A DNA stretch of 32,993 nt, from positions 1 through 32,993 of the forward strand of contig DVJL01000011.1 in NCBI GenBank assembly GCA_018716805.1, in the 5' to 3' direction. The DNA comes from Candidatus Faecivicinus avistercoris (GTDB lineage: Bacteria > Bacillota > Clostridia > Christensenellales > Aristaeellaceae). Each line of letters begins with the position of its first letter. Within the stretch, counting starts at the first letter, position 1. A program made the translations under genes and the position numbers. Positions 1 to 6,933 of the stretch are shown one piece after another. The notes beneath the pieces were generated by a model that was not told where the DNA came from, made no database searches, and was given only the letters and a program-made list of their open reading frames with translations.

Positions 1-237
1 ATCCCGGACGAGACCGCCGGCCGGGCGCGGGAGATGGCAAAGGGCCTGTACCGCGCGCTCGGCTGCAGGGGATTTGCGAGGGTCGACCTGTTTTTGACTT
101 CGGACGGCCAGCTGCTGTTCAACGAGGTCAACACCATCCCCGGCTTCACCGCGCACAGCCGGTTCCCGCAGATGATGCAGGCCGCCGGCCTGCCCTTCGG
201 CGAGCTGATCGAGCGGCTGATCGAGCAGGCCCTGTAA
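1..237 (+). CDS. D-alanine--D-alanine/D-serine ligase, C-terminal fragment (VanC/VanG-like by context)
   Basis: The reading frame is open from base 1, so only the last 78 residues are in the window. They carry the ATP-grasp ligase C-terminal signature: a RVD strand, LLFNEVNT, then PGFT and S-R-F-P, which hold the metal-binding Asn/Glu and the oxyanion-contacting Gly. The family joins D-Ala to a second D-residue (D-Ala, D-Ser or D-lactate) for peptidoglycan precursors. The fragment lacks the omega-loop that sets the choice of the second residue. The D-Ala-D-Ser reading rests on the neighbours, a VanXY-like peptidase and a VanT-like racemase 3' on the same strand. A housekeeping Ddl is the alternative. 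Confidence 0.85.
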   Translation: MPDETAGRAREMAKGLYRALGCRGFARVDLFLTSDGQLLFNEVNTIPGFTAHSRFPQMMQAAGLPFGELIERLIEQAL

Positions 238-334
238 GGAAACCAGCCCGCGATGCGCCGAGGCGGCGGCAGGAAATCCCGTCCGCCGGGCGCGCCCATT
301 CCCTTTGGCAAATCATTCTTCAGGAGGTCGCTTC

Positions 335-1087
335 ATGAATTCCATCACCCTTCCCCGCGCGGCCGTTCACCGCGGCGCGCTGATCCTCGTCAACGCCTCG
401 CACCCGCTGGCCGATGGCTTCAGCCCGGCGCTCGCGCCCCTCTCCGGCGACGGGCACATCCTGCTCGACCGCACGGCCGCCGCGCTGCTTCGCGCCTGCA
501 TCCAGGCCTGCGGCGGCGAATCGGAAATCGTCGCCGTCTCGGGCTGGCGAAGCCACGGCGAACAGCAGCGCATCTGGGACGATTCCCTCGCCGGGCACGG
601 CGAGCGCTTCACCCGCCGCTACGTCGCCCTGCCCGGCTGCAGCGAGCACCAGACCGGCCTCGCCATCGACCTCGGCCGCGCCGCCCGCCGCATCGACTTC
701 ATCCGCCCGGCGTTTCCGAACCACGGCGCGTGCGGCCGCTTCCGCCGCATGGCCGCCGGCTACGGCTTCATCGAGCGCTACCAGCACAGCAAGGAGGCCG
801 TCACCGGCATCGCCGCCGAGCCATGGCACTTCCGCTACGTCGGCGCGCCCCACGCCCGCCTGATCCACGACCACGGCCTCTGCCTCGAGGAATACGTCCC
901 CTTCCTGCGCGACGGCGGCGCTCGGCTCTGTCCACTCGGCGACGGCCGCTGCGCGCAGGTCTTCTACGTCCCCTGCCAGGGAGAGACCACCGAGATCGAA
1001 CTGCCCGGCGAGGCCACCATCTCGGGCGACAACGACGGCGGCTTCATCGTCACCCTCTGGAGCGCCTCGCGCAGCCGCATCGCCTAG
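335..1087 (+). CDS. vanXY: VanXY-like D,D-dipeptidase/D,D-carboxypeptidase
   Basis: This 250-aa M15-family (VanY domain) zinc peptidase shows SGWRS at 69-73, SEHQTGLAID at 103-112 (zinc ligands H105 and D112) and EPWH at 162-165 (catalytic E162, zinc ligand H165). VanXY enzymes cleave D-Ala-D-Ala dipeptide and trim the terminal D-Ala from precursors, so that only the altered terminus stays in the wall. No signal peptide or membrane anchor is seen, which fits cytoplasmic VanXY better than membrane-bound VanY. The start at 335 was chosen for the AGGAGG at 322-327; an upstream in-frame ATG at 305 has no such site. The gene sits 97 bp after the ligase and 152 bp before the racemase, presumably in one operon. 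A general D,D-carboxypeptidase is the alternative. Confidence 0.8.
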   Translation: MNSITLPRAAVHRGALILVNASHPLADGFSPALAPLSGDGHILLDRTAAALLRACIQACGGESEIVAVSGWRSHGEQQRIWDDSLAGHGERFTRRYVALPGCSEHQTGLAIDLGRAARRIDFIRPAFPNHGACGRFRRMAAGYGFIERYQHSKEAVTGIAAEPWHFRYVGAPHARLIHDHGLCLEEYVPFLRDGGARLCPLGDGRCAQVFYVPCQGETTEIELPGEATISGDNDGGFIVTLWSASRSRIA

Positions 1088-1139
1088 AAGGCGCGCAGAT
1101 TTCATGAAGAGAGCCGCTTTCGCGCCTCGAATGTCAGAA

Positions 1140-1157
1140 CTCCGCGCGCTCGCGGAG
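1140..1157 (+). other. Intercistronic hairpin between vanXY-like and vanT-like genes
   Basis: CTCCGCG and CGCGGAG form a perfect 7-bp stem around a 4-nt loop in the 152-bp gap. There is no T-run, so it is unlikely to terminate transcription. It could be an mRNA-processing or stability hairpin. The rest of the gap shows only the GGAGG ribosome site at 1228-1232. Confidence 0.4.
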
Positions 1158-1239
1158 CTCCCGCCCGAGCCGGCGCAAATCCCGCTCGCGGCGGTCGCTC
1201 CCTTCAAACCATCCCCCTGCATTCATCGGAGGCATTTCC

Positions 1240-3729
1240 ATGCAAAAAAAGTCCTTCGCCGCGCTCGACGCCTTTCGCCTGATCGCCGCGCTGCTCGTCG
1301 TGGCCATCCACACCTCGCCGCTGGCCTCCCTTTCCCCCGACGCCGACTTCCTGCTCACCCGCGTCGCCGGACGGCTCGCCGTTCCGTTCTTCTTCATGGT
1401 CACCGGCTGCTTCCTCCTCAACGACGGCGGCGTGCGGCGCTTTCTCGGCCGGACCGCACGGCTTTACGCCCTTTCCATCGCGCTCTGCCTTCCGCTGAAC
1501 TTCTATGCCGGCGGCATGTCCGCGATCGAATGGCTGCGCGGCCTGCTCATCGAGGGCACCTTTTACCACCTCTGGTACCTTCCCGCCGTCCTGCTGGCCG
1601 TACCGGCGGCGTTCTTCCTCCGCAAGCTGCGCCCATGGCTGGGCTTCGCGCTGGCGGGCGTGCTCTATCTGATCGGCCTCGGCGGCGACAGCTGGCACGG
1701 CGTGGTCTGCCGCACGCCCGCGATCGCGGCGTTCTACGACGGCCTGCTCGCCGCGCTACCCCACACCCGCGCGCTGATGGCGCCGCTGTTTCTGCTGCTC
1801 GGCGCACAGCTTCCCCGCGCGCTCGACGCCCTCCGCACGCGAACCGGCCGCCTCACTGCGCTGTGCGCCGCCTGCTTCGCCGCGTCGCTGGCCATCATGG
1901 GTGCAGAGGCGCTCTGGCTCCGCGCGCTCGGCGCCCCGCGCCACGACAGCATGACCCTCGCGCTTCCCCTGTGCGCCGCGTTTTTGTTCCTGACGCTCCT
2001 GAGCCTGAACGGCGCGCGCTGCCGCGCGGCGAGCGAGATGTCCACGGCCGTCTACATCCTGCACCCATGGTGCATCGTGCTGGTGCGCGGCTTTGCAAAG
2101 CTCACGGGCACGCAGGCAGTCTGGATCGGCAACAGCCTCGCCCACTTCCTGCTGACCGCCGCGCTGAGTCTGGCGCTCGCCGCCGGATGGACGGCCGCCC
2201 TTCGCAGTCTGCGGCGCAGAGGGCCGCGCGCATCGCTCCAGCGCTTCGCATCGAGCGCCGCGGAACCCCCGCAGTCTCCGCGCACGGTCGGCCCGGCGGC
2301 GTCCCGCATTCGCTTGCCCCGCGCGGCTGTATCCATTTCCCGCGAGACCAGCCGCGCGTGGCGCGAGATCGACCTGACCGCGCTGTGCCACAACGCCGAC
2401 GCGCTCGCCGCGATGCTCGTTTCCTCCGATTCCCGCACCGGCGGCATGGCTTCCCCCACTGCGCTCAATTCCGGTGTTTGCAGAGAAACCTTCCCCAGCG
2501 CATCCGGCTCCAACACTGACAGAGACAACTTCCCTTCTGTGTCCAATTCCAGCGTTCACAGAGAAACCGTCTCCGCCGCATCCGGCTCCGGCATTCACAG
2601 AGAAATTTTTCCCGCCACGTCCGGCTCCAGCCATCGCAAAAAAAGCGCGGCTCACCGCCTGTCTGACCGCTCGGGCGGCGCTTCGAGCACTCCGTTGCGC
2701 GCGCTGATGGCCGTCGTCAAGGCGGATGCATACGGCCACGGCGCGGTCATCGCCGCGCGCGCCCTCTGGCGGCACGGCGTGCACGCCTTCGCCGTCGCCA
2801 CGATGGAGGAGGGCATCGAACTGCGCCGGGCGGGCATCCGCGGAACGATCCTCGTGCTCGGCTGGACGCCGGCGCAGTTCGCCCGGCGGCTGGCCCGCTG
2901 GCATCTCAGCCAGACGATCGCCGACGAAGCCCATGCCCGTGCGCTCTCCGCGCAGGGCGTCCGGCTGGACGTCCACCTCGCGCTCGACACCGGAATGCAC
3001 CGCCTCGGCGTCACATGGGACGATCTGGACGCCCAAATGCGCATATTCGCGCTGCCCGGCCTGTGCATTCGCGGCACGTTCTCCCACCTGAGCGTTGCCG
3101 ACAGCCTGTCCAAAGCGGACGTGGCGTTTACGCGCGAGCAGAGCCGCCGCTTCTTCGCCGCCATCGAAGCGCTGCGCGGCAGGGGCTGCGACCCGGGGCT
3201 GGTTCACCTGCAGGCGAGCTACGGCATCCTGAACCACCCCGCCGTGCCGTGCGACTTCGCGCGGGCGGGCATCGCGCTCTACGGCGTGACCAGCGATTCC
3301 CAGCCGACCGCACGAACCGCCGACCTCTGGCCGGTGCTGTCGCTCCGGGCGCGCGTGGCGTCGGTGCGCGCGCTTGCGCCGGGCGAATCCGCCGGCTACG
3401 GCCGCGCCTTCACCGCACGGCGGCCGACGAAGCTGGCGGCCGTCGCCATCGGCTACGCCGACGGCCTTCCGCGCGACCTGCCCGAGCGCGGCGGCGAGGT
3501 GCTGCTGCACGGCCATCGCGCGCCGGCCGTCGGACGGCTGTGCATGGATCAGATGCTCGTGGACGCGACGGACGTGCCGGACGTCCGGCCCGGGGACGTC
3601 GCGACGCTGATCGGCCGCGACGGCGCGGCGCAGATCTCCGCCGTCGATCTGGCCAGGCAGTGCGGCGTTCTCACCAACGAGCTGCTCTCCCGGCTCGGCG
3701 GGCGGCTGGGGCTGCGCGCCCTGCGATAG
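1240..3729 (+). CDS. vanT: VanT-like membrane serine/alanine racemase (acyltransferase-3 domain fused to PLP racemase)
   Basis: This 829-aa two-domain protein begins with a multi-pass acyltransferase-3 module at about 1-330 (an early IHTSPL and VPFFFMVTG). It ends with an alanine-racemase fold at about 370-829: AWREIDL near 373, the PLP lysine in VVKADAYGHG (K494), GYADGLPR and CMDQMLVD. This architecture is that of VanT, which makes D-Ser from L-Ser for the D-Ala-D-Ser ligase; its membrane half is thought to help bring in L-Ser. By eye, the position matching the substrate-contact Tyr354 of Geobacillus Alr falls in LSRLGGRL and is not Tyr, which would suit serine. The racemase domain is interrupted between H384-N385 and K494 by a low-complexity insert of roughly 90 residues holding four tandem repeats. 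The start has GGAGG 7 bp upstream. Confidence 0.82.
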   Translation: MQKKSFAALDAFRLIAALLVVAIHTSPLASLSPDADFLLTRVAGRLAVPFFFMVTGCFLLNDGGVRRFLGRTARLYALSIALCLPLNFYAGGMSAIEWLRGLLIEGTFYHLWYLPAVLLAVPAAFFLRKLRPWLGFALAGVLYLIGLGGDSWHGVVCRTPAIAAFYDGLLAALPHTRALMAPLFLLLGAQLPRALDALRTRTGRLTALCAACFAASLAIMGAEALWLRALGAPRHDSMTLALPLCAAFLFLTLLSLNGARCRAASEMSTAVYILHPWCIVLVRGFAKLTGTQAVWIGNSLAHFLLTAALSLALAAGWTAALRSLRRRGPRASLQRFASSAAEPPQSPRTVGPAASRIRLPRAAVSISRETSRAWREIDLTALCHNADALAAMLVSSDSRTGGMASPTALNSGVCRETFPSASGSNTDRDNFPSVSNSSVHRETVSAASGSGIHREIFPATSGSSHRKKSAAHRLSDRSGGASSTPLRALMAVVKADAYGHGAVIAARALWRHGVHAFAVATMEEGIELRRAGIRGTILVLGWTPAQFARRLARWHLSQTIADEAHARALSAQGVRLDVHLALDTGMHRLGVTWDDLDAQMRIFALPGLCIRGTFSHLSVADSLSKADVAFTREQSRRFFAAIEALRGRGCDPGLVHLQASYGILNHPAVPCDFARAGIALYGVTSDSQPTARTADLWPVLSLRARVASVRALAPGESAGYGRAFTARRPTKLAAVAIGYADGLPRDLPERGGEVLLHGHRAPAVGRLCMDQMLVDATDVPDVRPGDVATLIGRDGAAQISAVDLARQCGVLTNELLSRLGGRLGLRALR
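2473..2628 (+). repeat. Four in-frame 39-bp tandem repeats inside the racemase domain of vanT
   Basis: Units lie at 2473-2511, 2512-2550, 2551-2589 and 2590-2628. Each encodes 13 residues on the pattern x-[V/I/T]-x-R-[E/D]-x-x-x-x-x-S-[G/N]-S, giving residues 412-463. The array is less GC-rich than the surrounding gene and falls between the first helix and the PLP-lysine strand of the racemase fold. It keeps the reading frame, so copy-number change would shorten or lengthen a surface loop without a frameshift. Confidence 0.9.
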
Positions 3730-3767
3730 ATCCGGAAGCGATGCGGCGCCTTCCGAGGGCTGCGCCC

Positions 3768-3804
3768 AAAAAGATTGCCGCGGACGGCATGTGCCGTCCG
3801 CGGC
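3768..3804 (-). terminator. Intrinsic terminator of the SH3 gene (possibly shared with vanT)
   Basis: A perfect inverted repeat of 13 bp per arm (3777-3789 and 3792-3804) is followed on the minus strand by AATCTTTTT (3768-3776). It lies between two convergent genes and probably stops transcription of the minus-strand one; the stem could also act on the plus strand. Confidence 0.75.
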
Positions 3805-3856
3805 GGAAGGGGTTGCTGCCAGCGCGCGCCGCAGGGGCGTGCGCCTGAGGCCAATG

Positions 3857-4618
3857 TCAATAGAGCGTGGTATAGCGGGAGGAGACCCAGCCGGTCTGCC
3901 CCTCAAAGCGGACCTGATACCAGACCACGCCGCGCTCGTCGGTGGAATAGGAGCCGAGGTAAGTCGCCGTCTCGCCCTTCTGCATCGTGCCGACGTCGGC
4001 ATAGCCGAGGCCGGGGCCGGTGCGAAGGTTGGACTTGCCGTTGGTCGCCTTGACATAGCTGCCGGCAACGTTGGTCGTCGTGTCGGCCACGCCGGAAGAA
4101 TTGCCATAGACCAGCTCGGAATACACGCTGGAAACCCAGCCGGTGCCGTAGGAATAATACTGCACCTGATACCAGACGTTTCCGCGGCTGTCCGTCGAGG
4201 AGCTGAGGTAGCGCACCTGCTCGCCCTTTGCGAGCGTGCCGATGTCGTCATAGCCCGTGCCGGGGCCGGAGCGCAGGTTGACGCTCGCCGTCGCGCGGAC
4301 GTAGGTCGCGCCGCCCGGTTGGACGACCGACCCCGAGCCGCCGGAATACAGCGTGGCCCACACCGAGGAAACCCAGCCGTAGGTATTGCTGCCGTAGTAG
4401 ACGCGATACCACGCCACGCCGCGGCTGTCCACGGAAGTCGTGCCATCGGAATCCAGCGTGCCGCCCTTGCGGATTGTGCCGAGGATCGAATAGCCCAGCC
4501 CCGGACCGGAGCGCACGTTGACATCGCCCGTGGCGACGATGTAGCTGCTCGCGGCAAAGGCCGTCATGCAGCTCAGAAGCAGTATTGCGCAGAGAAGCGC
4601 TGCCAGGATCTTTTTCAT
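3857..4618 (-). CDS. Secreted protein with three bacterial SH3 (SH3b) repeats
   Basis: The product has 253 aa. A Lys-Lys N-terminus and hydrophobic core make a signal peptide; it could be cleaved near AFA-A (residue 22) or at a weak lipobox LLSC (C17). Three SH3b repeats follow, at about 25-90, 105-170 and 185-253. Each shows V-N-[V/L]-R-[S/T]-GPG-x-GY, an [I/D]-x-[G/K]-x-[I/M]-x-KGE core and a GWVSS end. Such repeats bind peptidoglycan. No enzymatic domain accompanies them, so it is likely a wall-binding surface protein or adaptor. The start at 4618 (MKKIL) has a GGGGGAAG ribosome site; a longer in-frame start at 4669 has none and would bury the signal peptide. Confidence 0.85.
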   Translation of the reverse strand: MKKILAALLCAILLLSCMTAFAASSYIVATGDVNVRSGPGLGYSILGTIRKGGTLDSDGTTSVDSRGVAWYRVYYGSNTYGWVSSVWATLYSGGSGSVVQPGGATYVRATASVNLRSGPGTGYDDIGTLAKGEQVRYLSSSTDSRGNVWYQVQYYSYGTGWVSSVYSELVYGNSSGVADTTTNVAGSYVKATNGKSNLRTGPGLGYADVGTMQKGETATYLGSYSTDERGVVWYQVRFEGQTGWVSSRYTTLY

Positions 4619-4676
4619 AATTCTTCCCCCTTTTTCAAATCCATCGTCAATATTATACTCAGTTTCCATCTATTCG

Positions 4677-5765
4677 TCAAGATTCCGCCGCAGAGTGTGG
4701 AACACTGCGAGCGTGTGTCGCGGCGAGCGCAATCGCCGCGCCGGCCGCGCCGCCTGCCAGCTTCGCCGCCAGCAGCGGAACCAGCATGCCCGCGTCCACG
4801 CCAGCAGTGAATCCCAGATGGGCTGCGAAAGCCGATGCCGAGCAGACCATGGCGGCCGCGTTGACCACCTTGCCGCGCGCGTCCATGTCGCGCACGAGCA
4901 CGATCGCGGGCAGCACGCTCACCGCGCCGACGATCAGCCCCGTCGCGCTCGCGCTGTTCATGCCGGTGCGCTCGCCCAGCCACTTGAGCGGCCGCTTCAG
5001 CGCGCGCTGGAGCAGTTCCGCCGCGGGCAGGCTGCCCAGCATGACCACCCCGATCGACGCGACGACCGCCATGGCGTCCTCGATGGGCGCGAGGCCGGGA
5101 ATCTCCACCTCCGTCATGTACGAAAACGCGCCCGCGATCAGCCCCAGTGTCGTCACCGCGCGGATGACGGCGGCAAAGGCCGAAAAGCCCTTCAGCATCG
5201 CCCGCGGCGCGAACCGAAGCCCCGCCAGCAACAGCGCCGACAGCAACAGCACCGGCAGGCTCTGCCACGCGAGCGCCGCGATCCCCATCCCGCTCAGCAG
5301 CCCGCCCGCCGCAAGCCCCACGGGCAACGCAACCAGCCCGCACAGCATCCCCCGCGCGAAGGGCGCGCGGTCGGCGTCGGACAGCATGCCCATGCCGACG
5401 GGGATCGTAAACGTCACCGTGCAGCCGAGCGTCGCGGCGACCAGAATGCCCGCATACCGGCCGACCAGCGGATCCTCCGCCAACTCCACCGCCAGCGGAT
5501 ATCCGCCCATGTCGATGGCCAGCACGCCCGCCAGAATCGCCGGGTCGAACCCGAGCGCCGCGAAGGCGGGCGCCAGCGTGCCGCCGATCAGCCCGGACAG
5601 GAGCGGGGCCAGACAGAGGATGCCCGCCATCGAGAGCGCGGTGGAACCCAGCAGCTCAAACCCGTCCTCGAAGCGCTTGCCCAATCCCAGCCGGTTGCCC
5701 AACAGGCGGTCCAGCCCGCCCACCACCGCGCAGAGCGCCAGTATCCACATGATTGCCCGTTCCAT
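4677..5765 (-). CDS. eutH: EutH-family ethanolamine permease
   Basis: This 362-aa hydrophobic protein has about ten membrane segments. EutH-type features include the DRLLG(N) start, FELLGSTALSMAGIL, AIDMGGYPLA near residue 98, a conserved MN-S-A-S-A-TGL segment and AAHLGFTAG near the C-terminus. EutH moves ethanolamine across the membrane, mainly where diffusion is limiting. No eutBC, carboxysome shell or eut regulator genes are in the window, so it stands alone. A stretched AAGGAG lies about 16 bp upstream of the ATG at 5765; the second Met (residue 6) is an alternative start. A strong extended -10 promoter precedes it. Confidence 0.85.
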   Translation of the reverse strand: MERAIMWILALCAVVGGLDRLLGNRLGLGKRFEDGFELLGSTALSMAGILCLAPLLSGLIGGTLAPAFAALGFDPAILAGVLAIDMGGYPLAVELAEDPLVGRYAGILVAATLGCTVTFTIPVGMGMLSDADRAPFARGMLCGLVALPVGLAAGGLLSGMGIAALAWQSLPVLLLSALLLAGLRFAPRAMLKGFSAFAAVIRAVTTLGLIAGAFSYMTEVEIPGLAPIEDAMAVVASIGVVMLGSLPAAELLQRALKRPLKWLGERTGMNSASATGLIVGAVSVLPAIVLVRDMDARGKVVNAAAMVCSASAFAAHLGFTAGVDAGMLVPLLAAKLAGGAAGAAIALAATHARSVPHSAAES

Positions 5766-5819
5766 TCCGCGTCGCCGCCTTCTCCTTCGTTTGCCGGGAT
5801 ACCTCCCGGCCGCGCGACC

Positions 5820-5848
5820 ATTATATCACATCCACGCGAAAAAGAGAA
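5820..5848 (-). promoter_or_regulatory. Extended -10 promoter of eutH
   Basis: On the minus strand TGATATAAT (TATAAT at 5820-5825 with the TG extension) lies about 55 bp upstream of the eutH ATG. Seventeen bp further up is a weak -35, TTCTCT (5843-5848). An extended -10 compensates for a poor -35. Confidence 0.65.
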
Positions 5849-5863
5849 CGCCGCCGCGGCAAA

Positions 5864-5968
5864 TTGCCCAAACCTCAGAACAATGGAATCACCCCACTTC
5901 CCTTCGCCTTTTTCGTTTTCTGCCATTTAGACGAAAGGCGTGGCGCTTCTGTTCCATTTTTTGGGCAA
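5864..5968. repeat. Long imperfect inverted repeat in the eutH / 6072 intergenic region
   Basis: Three nested arms face each other over 105 nt: TTGCCCAAA (5864-5872) with TTTGGGCAA (5960-5968), AATGGAA (5882-5888) with TTCCATT (5952-5958), and CGCCTTTTTCGT (5905-5916) with ACGAAAGGCG (5931-5940). It occupies most of the 306-bp gap between divergent genes and is AT-richer than its surroundings. A T-run at 5970-5976 follows. No coding frame was found in it. Confidence 0.6.
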
Positions 5969-5990
5969 AATTTTTTCCCGGAGGGCGCAA

Positions 5991-6019
5991 TTGACGCCCT
6001 CGCCTGGCGATGGTATAAT
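5991..6019 (+). promoter_or_regulatory. Sigma-A promoter for the 6072-6851 pair
   Basis: TTGACG (5991-5996), a 17-bp spacer and TATAAT (6014-6019) lie about 50 bp upstream of the ATG at 6072. Confidence 0.85.
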
Positions 6020-6071
6020 GAGGTCGAAGGGAATCGCGCACTTACGCCCCGTGCAAAAGGGGAAATGAAAA

Positions 6072-6473
6072 ATGCAGACATTCTCCTCCCGGGAAGCTGA
6101 AGAAAGGCTCTGCGCCGTGGAATCCCTGCTGGGCGGAACCACGGCGAGGCTCTACCGAAAATACGAATATCTGCACGACGCCTGCCTTCAGGACATGGTT
6201 TGGCGCTTTGACTCGCGCGGAAAGCTGACTGTCGCGCTCAATCTCTTTCAGGACTATGTTTCGCCGGCGTGCGGGCTTCAGCTCCGCGCCGAGGGCGTCC
6301 TTGCGTGCAGCTGTGATTTCTGCAGCAAGCCGCCCTTCCCCGTGGAAATGTATTCCCTCTGCTTCAGCGCGCATCCGGACGGTCTGGAAGTCCTCTGCGA
6401 AACGGATCCGGCCCTTCGGTTCCGCATCGCCGCCCAAAAGGTGCGGATCCGCCGCCGGAAGGACGGCGCCTGA
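6072..6473 (+). CDS. Hypothetical cysteine-containing protein, 133 aa
   Basis: I do not recognise the family. The protein is soluble (no signal peptide or membrane segment) and has a central ACSCDFC cluster and other scattered cysteines, so metal binding is possible but unproven. The C-terminus is basic (KVRIRRRKDG). An AAAGGGG ribosome site precedes the ATG and a consensus promoter lies about 50 bp upstream, which supports a real gene. It is followed after 45 bp by the DUF3784 gene and then a terminator, so the two form a short operon. Confidence 0.7.
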   Translation: MQTFSSREAEERLCAVESLLGGTTARLYRKYEYLHDACLQDMVWRFDSRGKLTVALNLFQDYVSPACGLQLRAEGVLACSCDFCSKPPFPVEMYSLCFSAHPDGLEVLCETDPALRFRIAAQKVRIRRRKDGA

Positions 6474-6518
6474 AGCGCGCCATTCCGCGCTGAAAATGCC
6501 TTCAGGAGGTGCACGGCC

Positions 6519-6851
6519 ATGAGCTGGCTGGAAATTTTGTTGACCGCGGCCTTTTCCCTCGGCGCCGTCATCTGGGGCGCATGCCTCTGCCATCAGCGGG
6601 GCGGATGGCTCCTCGCCGGCTGGAACACGATGCCGCGCGAAGCGAAGGCGCAATGCGACAAGGCGGCCGTCCTGCGGTTCCATGGGCGATGCGTCATCGG
6701 CTGCGGCGTCGGGCTGATCCCGCTGCTGTGCGGCAGTTTCGCCGGGCAGGATGCCCTGCTGTGCATCGGACTGGGAATCGTTGCGGCGATGGTCGCCCTG
6801 TCCATCGCATGGCCGGCGCTTCACCCGGAAAAATATCGAAAGCGCGGCTAA
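6519..6851 (+). CDS. DUF3784-family small membrane protein
   Basis: This 110-aa protein has three hydrophobic segments (about 3-24, 55-75 and 78-98). Between the first and second is the family hallmark, GWNTMPREAKAQCDK-like, close to the GxNTxSxEEKxxYD pattern of DUF3784. The function of the family is unknown; members are common small membrane proteins of Firmicutes. AGGAGG at 6504-6509 fixes the start. It is the last gene of the two-gene unit before the terminator at 6869. Confidence 0.75.
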   Translation: MSWLEILLTAAFSLGAVIWGACLCHQRGGWLLAGWNTMPREAKAQCDKAAVLRFHGRCVIGCGVGLIPLLCGSFAGQDALLCIGLGIVAAMVALSIAWPALHPEKYRKRG

Positions 6852-6868
6852 CACGCCGGGAACGATTG

Positions 6869-6913
6869 GAGCGCGAAAGGATTTCGATCCTTTCGCGCTC
6901 TCCTTGGTTTTTT
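6869..6913 (+). terminator. Intrinsic terminator with TTCG tetraloop
   Basis: A perfect 14-bp stem (6869-6882 with 6887-6900) closed by the stable TTCG loop is followed by CCTTGG and six T (6908-6913). It ends the 6072-6851 unit. Confidence 0.92.
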
Positions 6914-6933
6914 GACAGCCTGAAATCCCGTCT

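Noticed and set aside
1104-2519. 471-codon plus-strand frame overlapping vanT
   Set aside because: Out of frame with vanT, Arg/Pro-rich, no ribosome site at its start; vanT covers the same region with recognisable domains.
1756-4557. 933-codon open frame on the minus strand opposite vanT and the SH3 gene
   Set aside because: It crosses several real genes and a terminator, has low-complexity composition and no recognisable domain.
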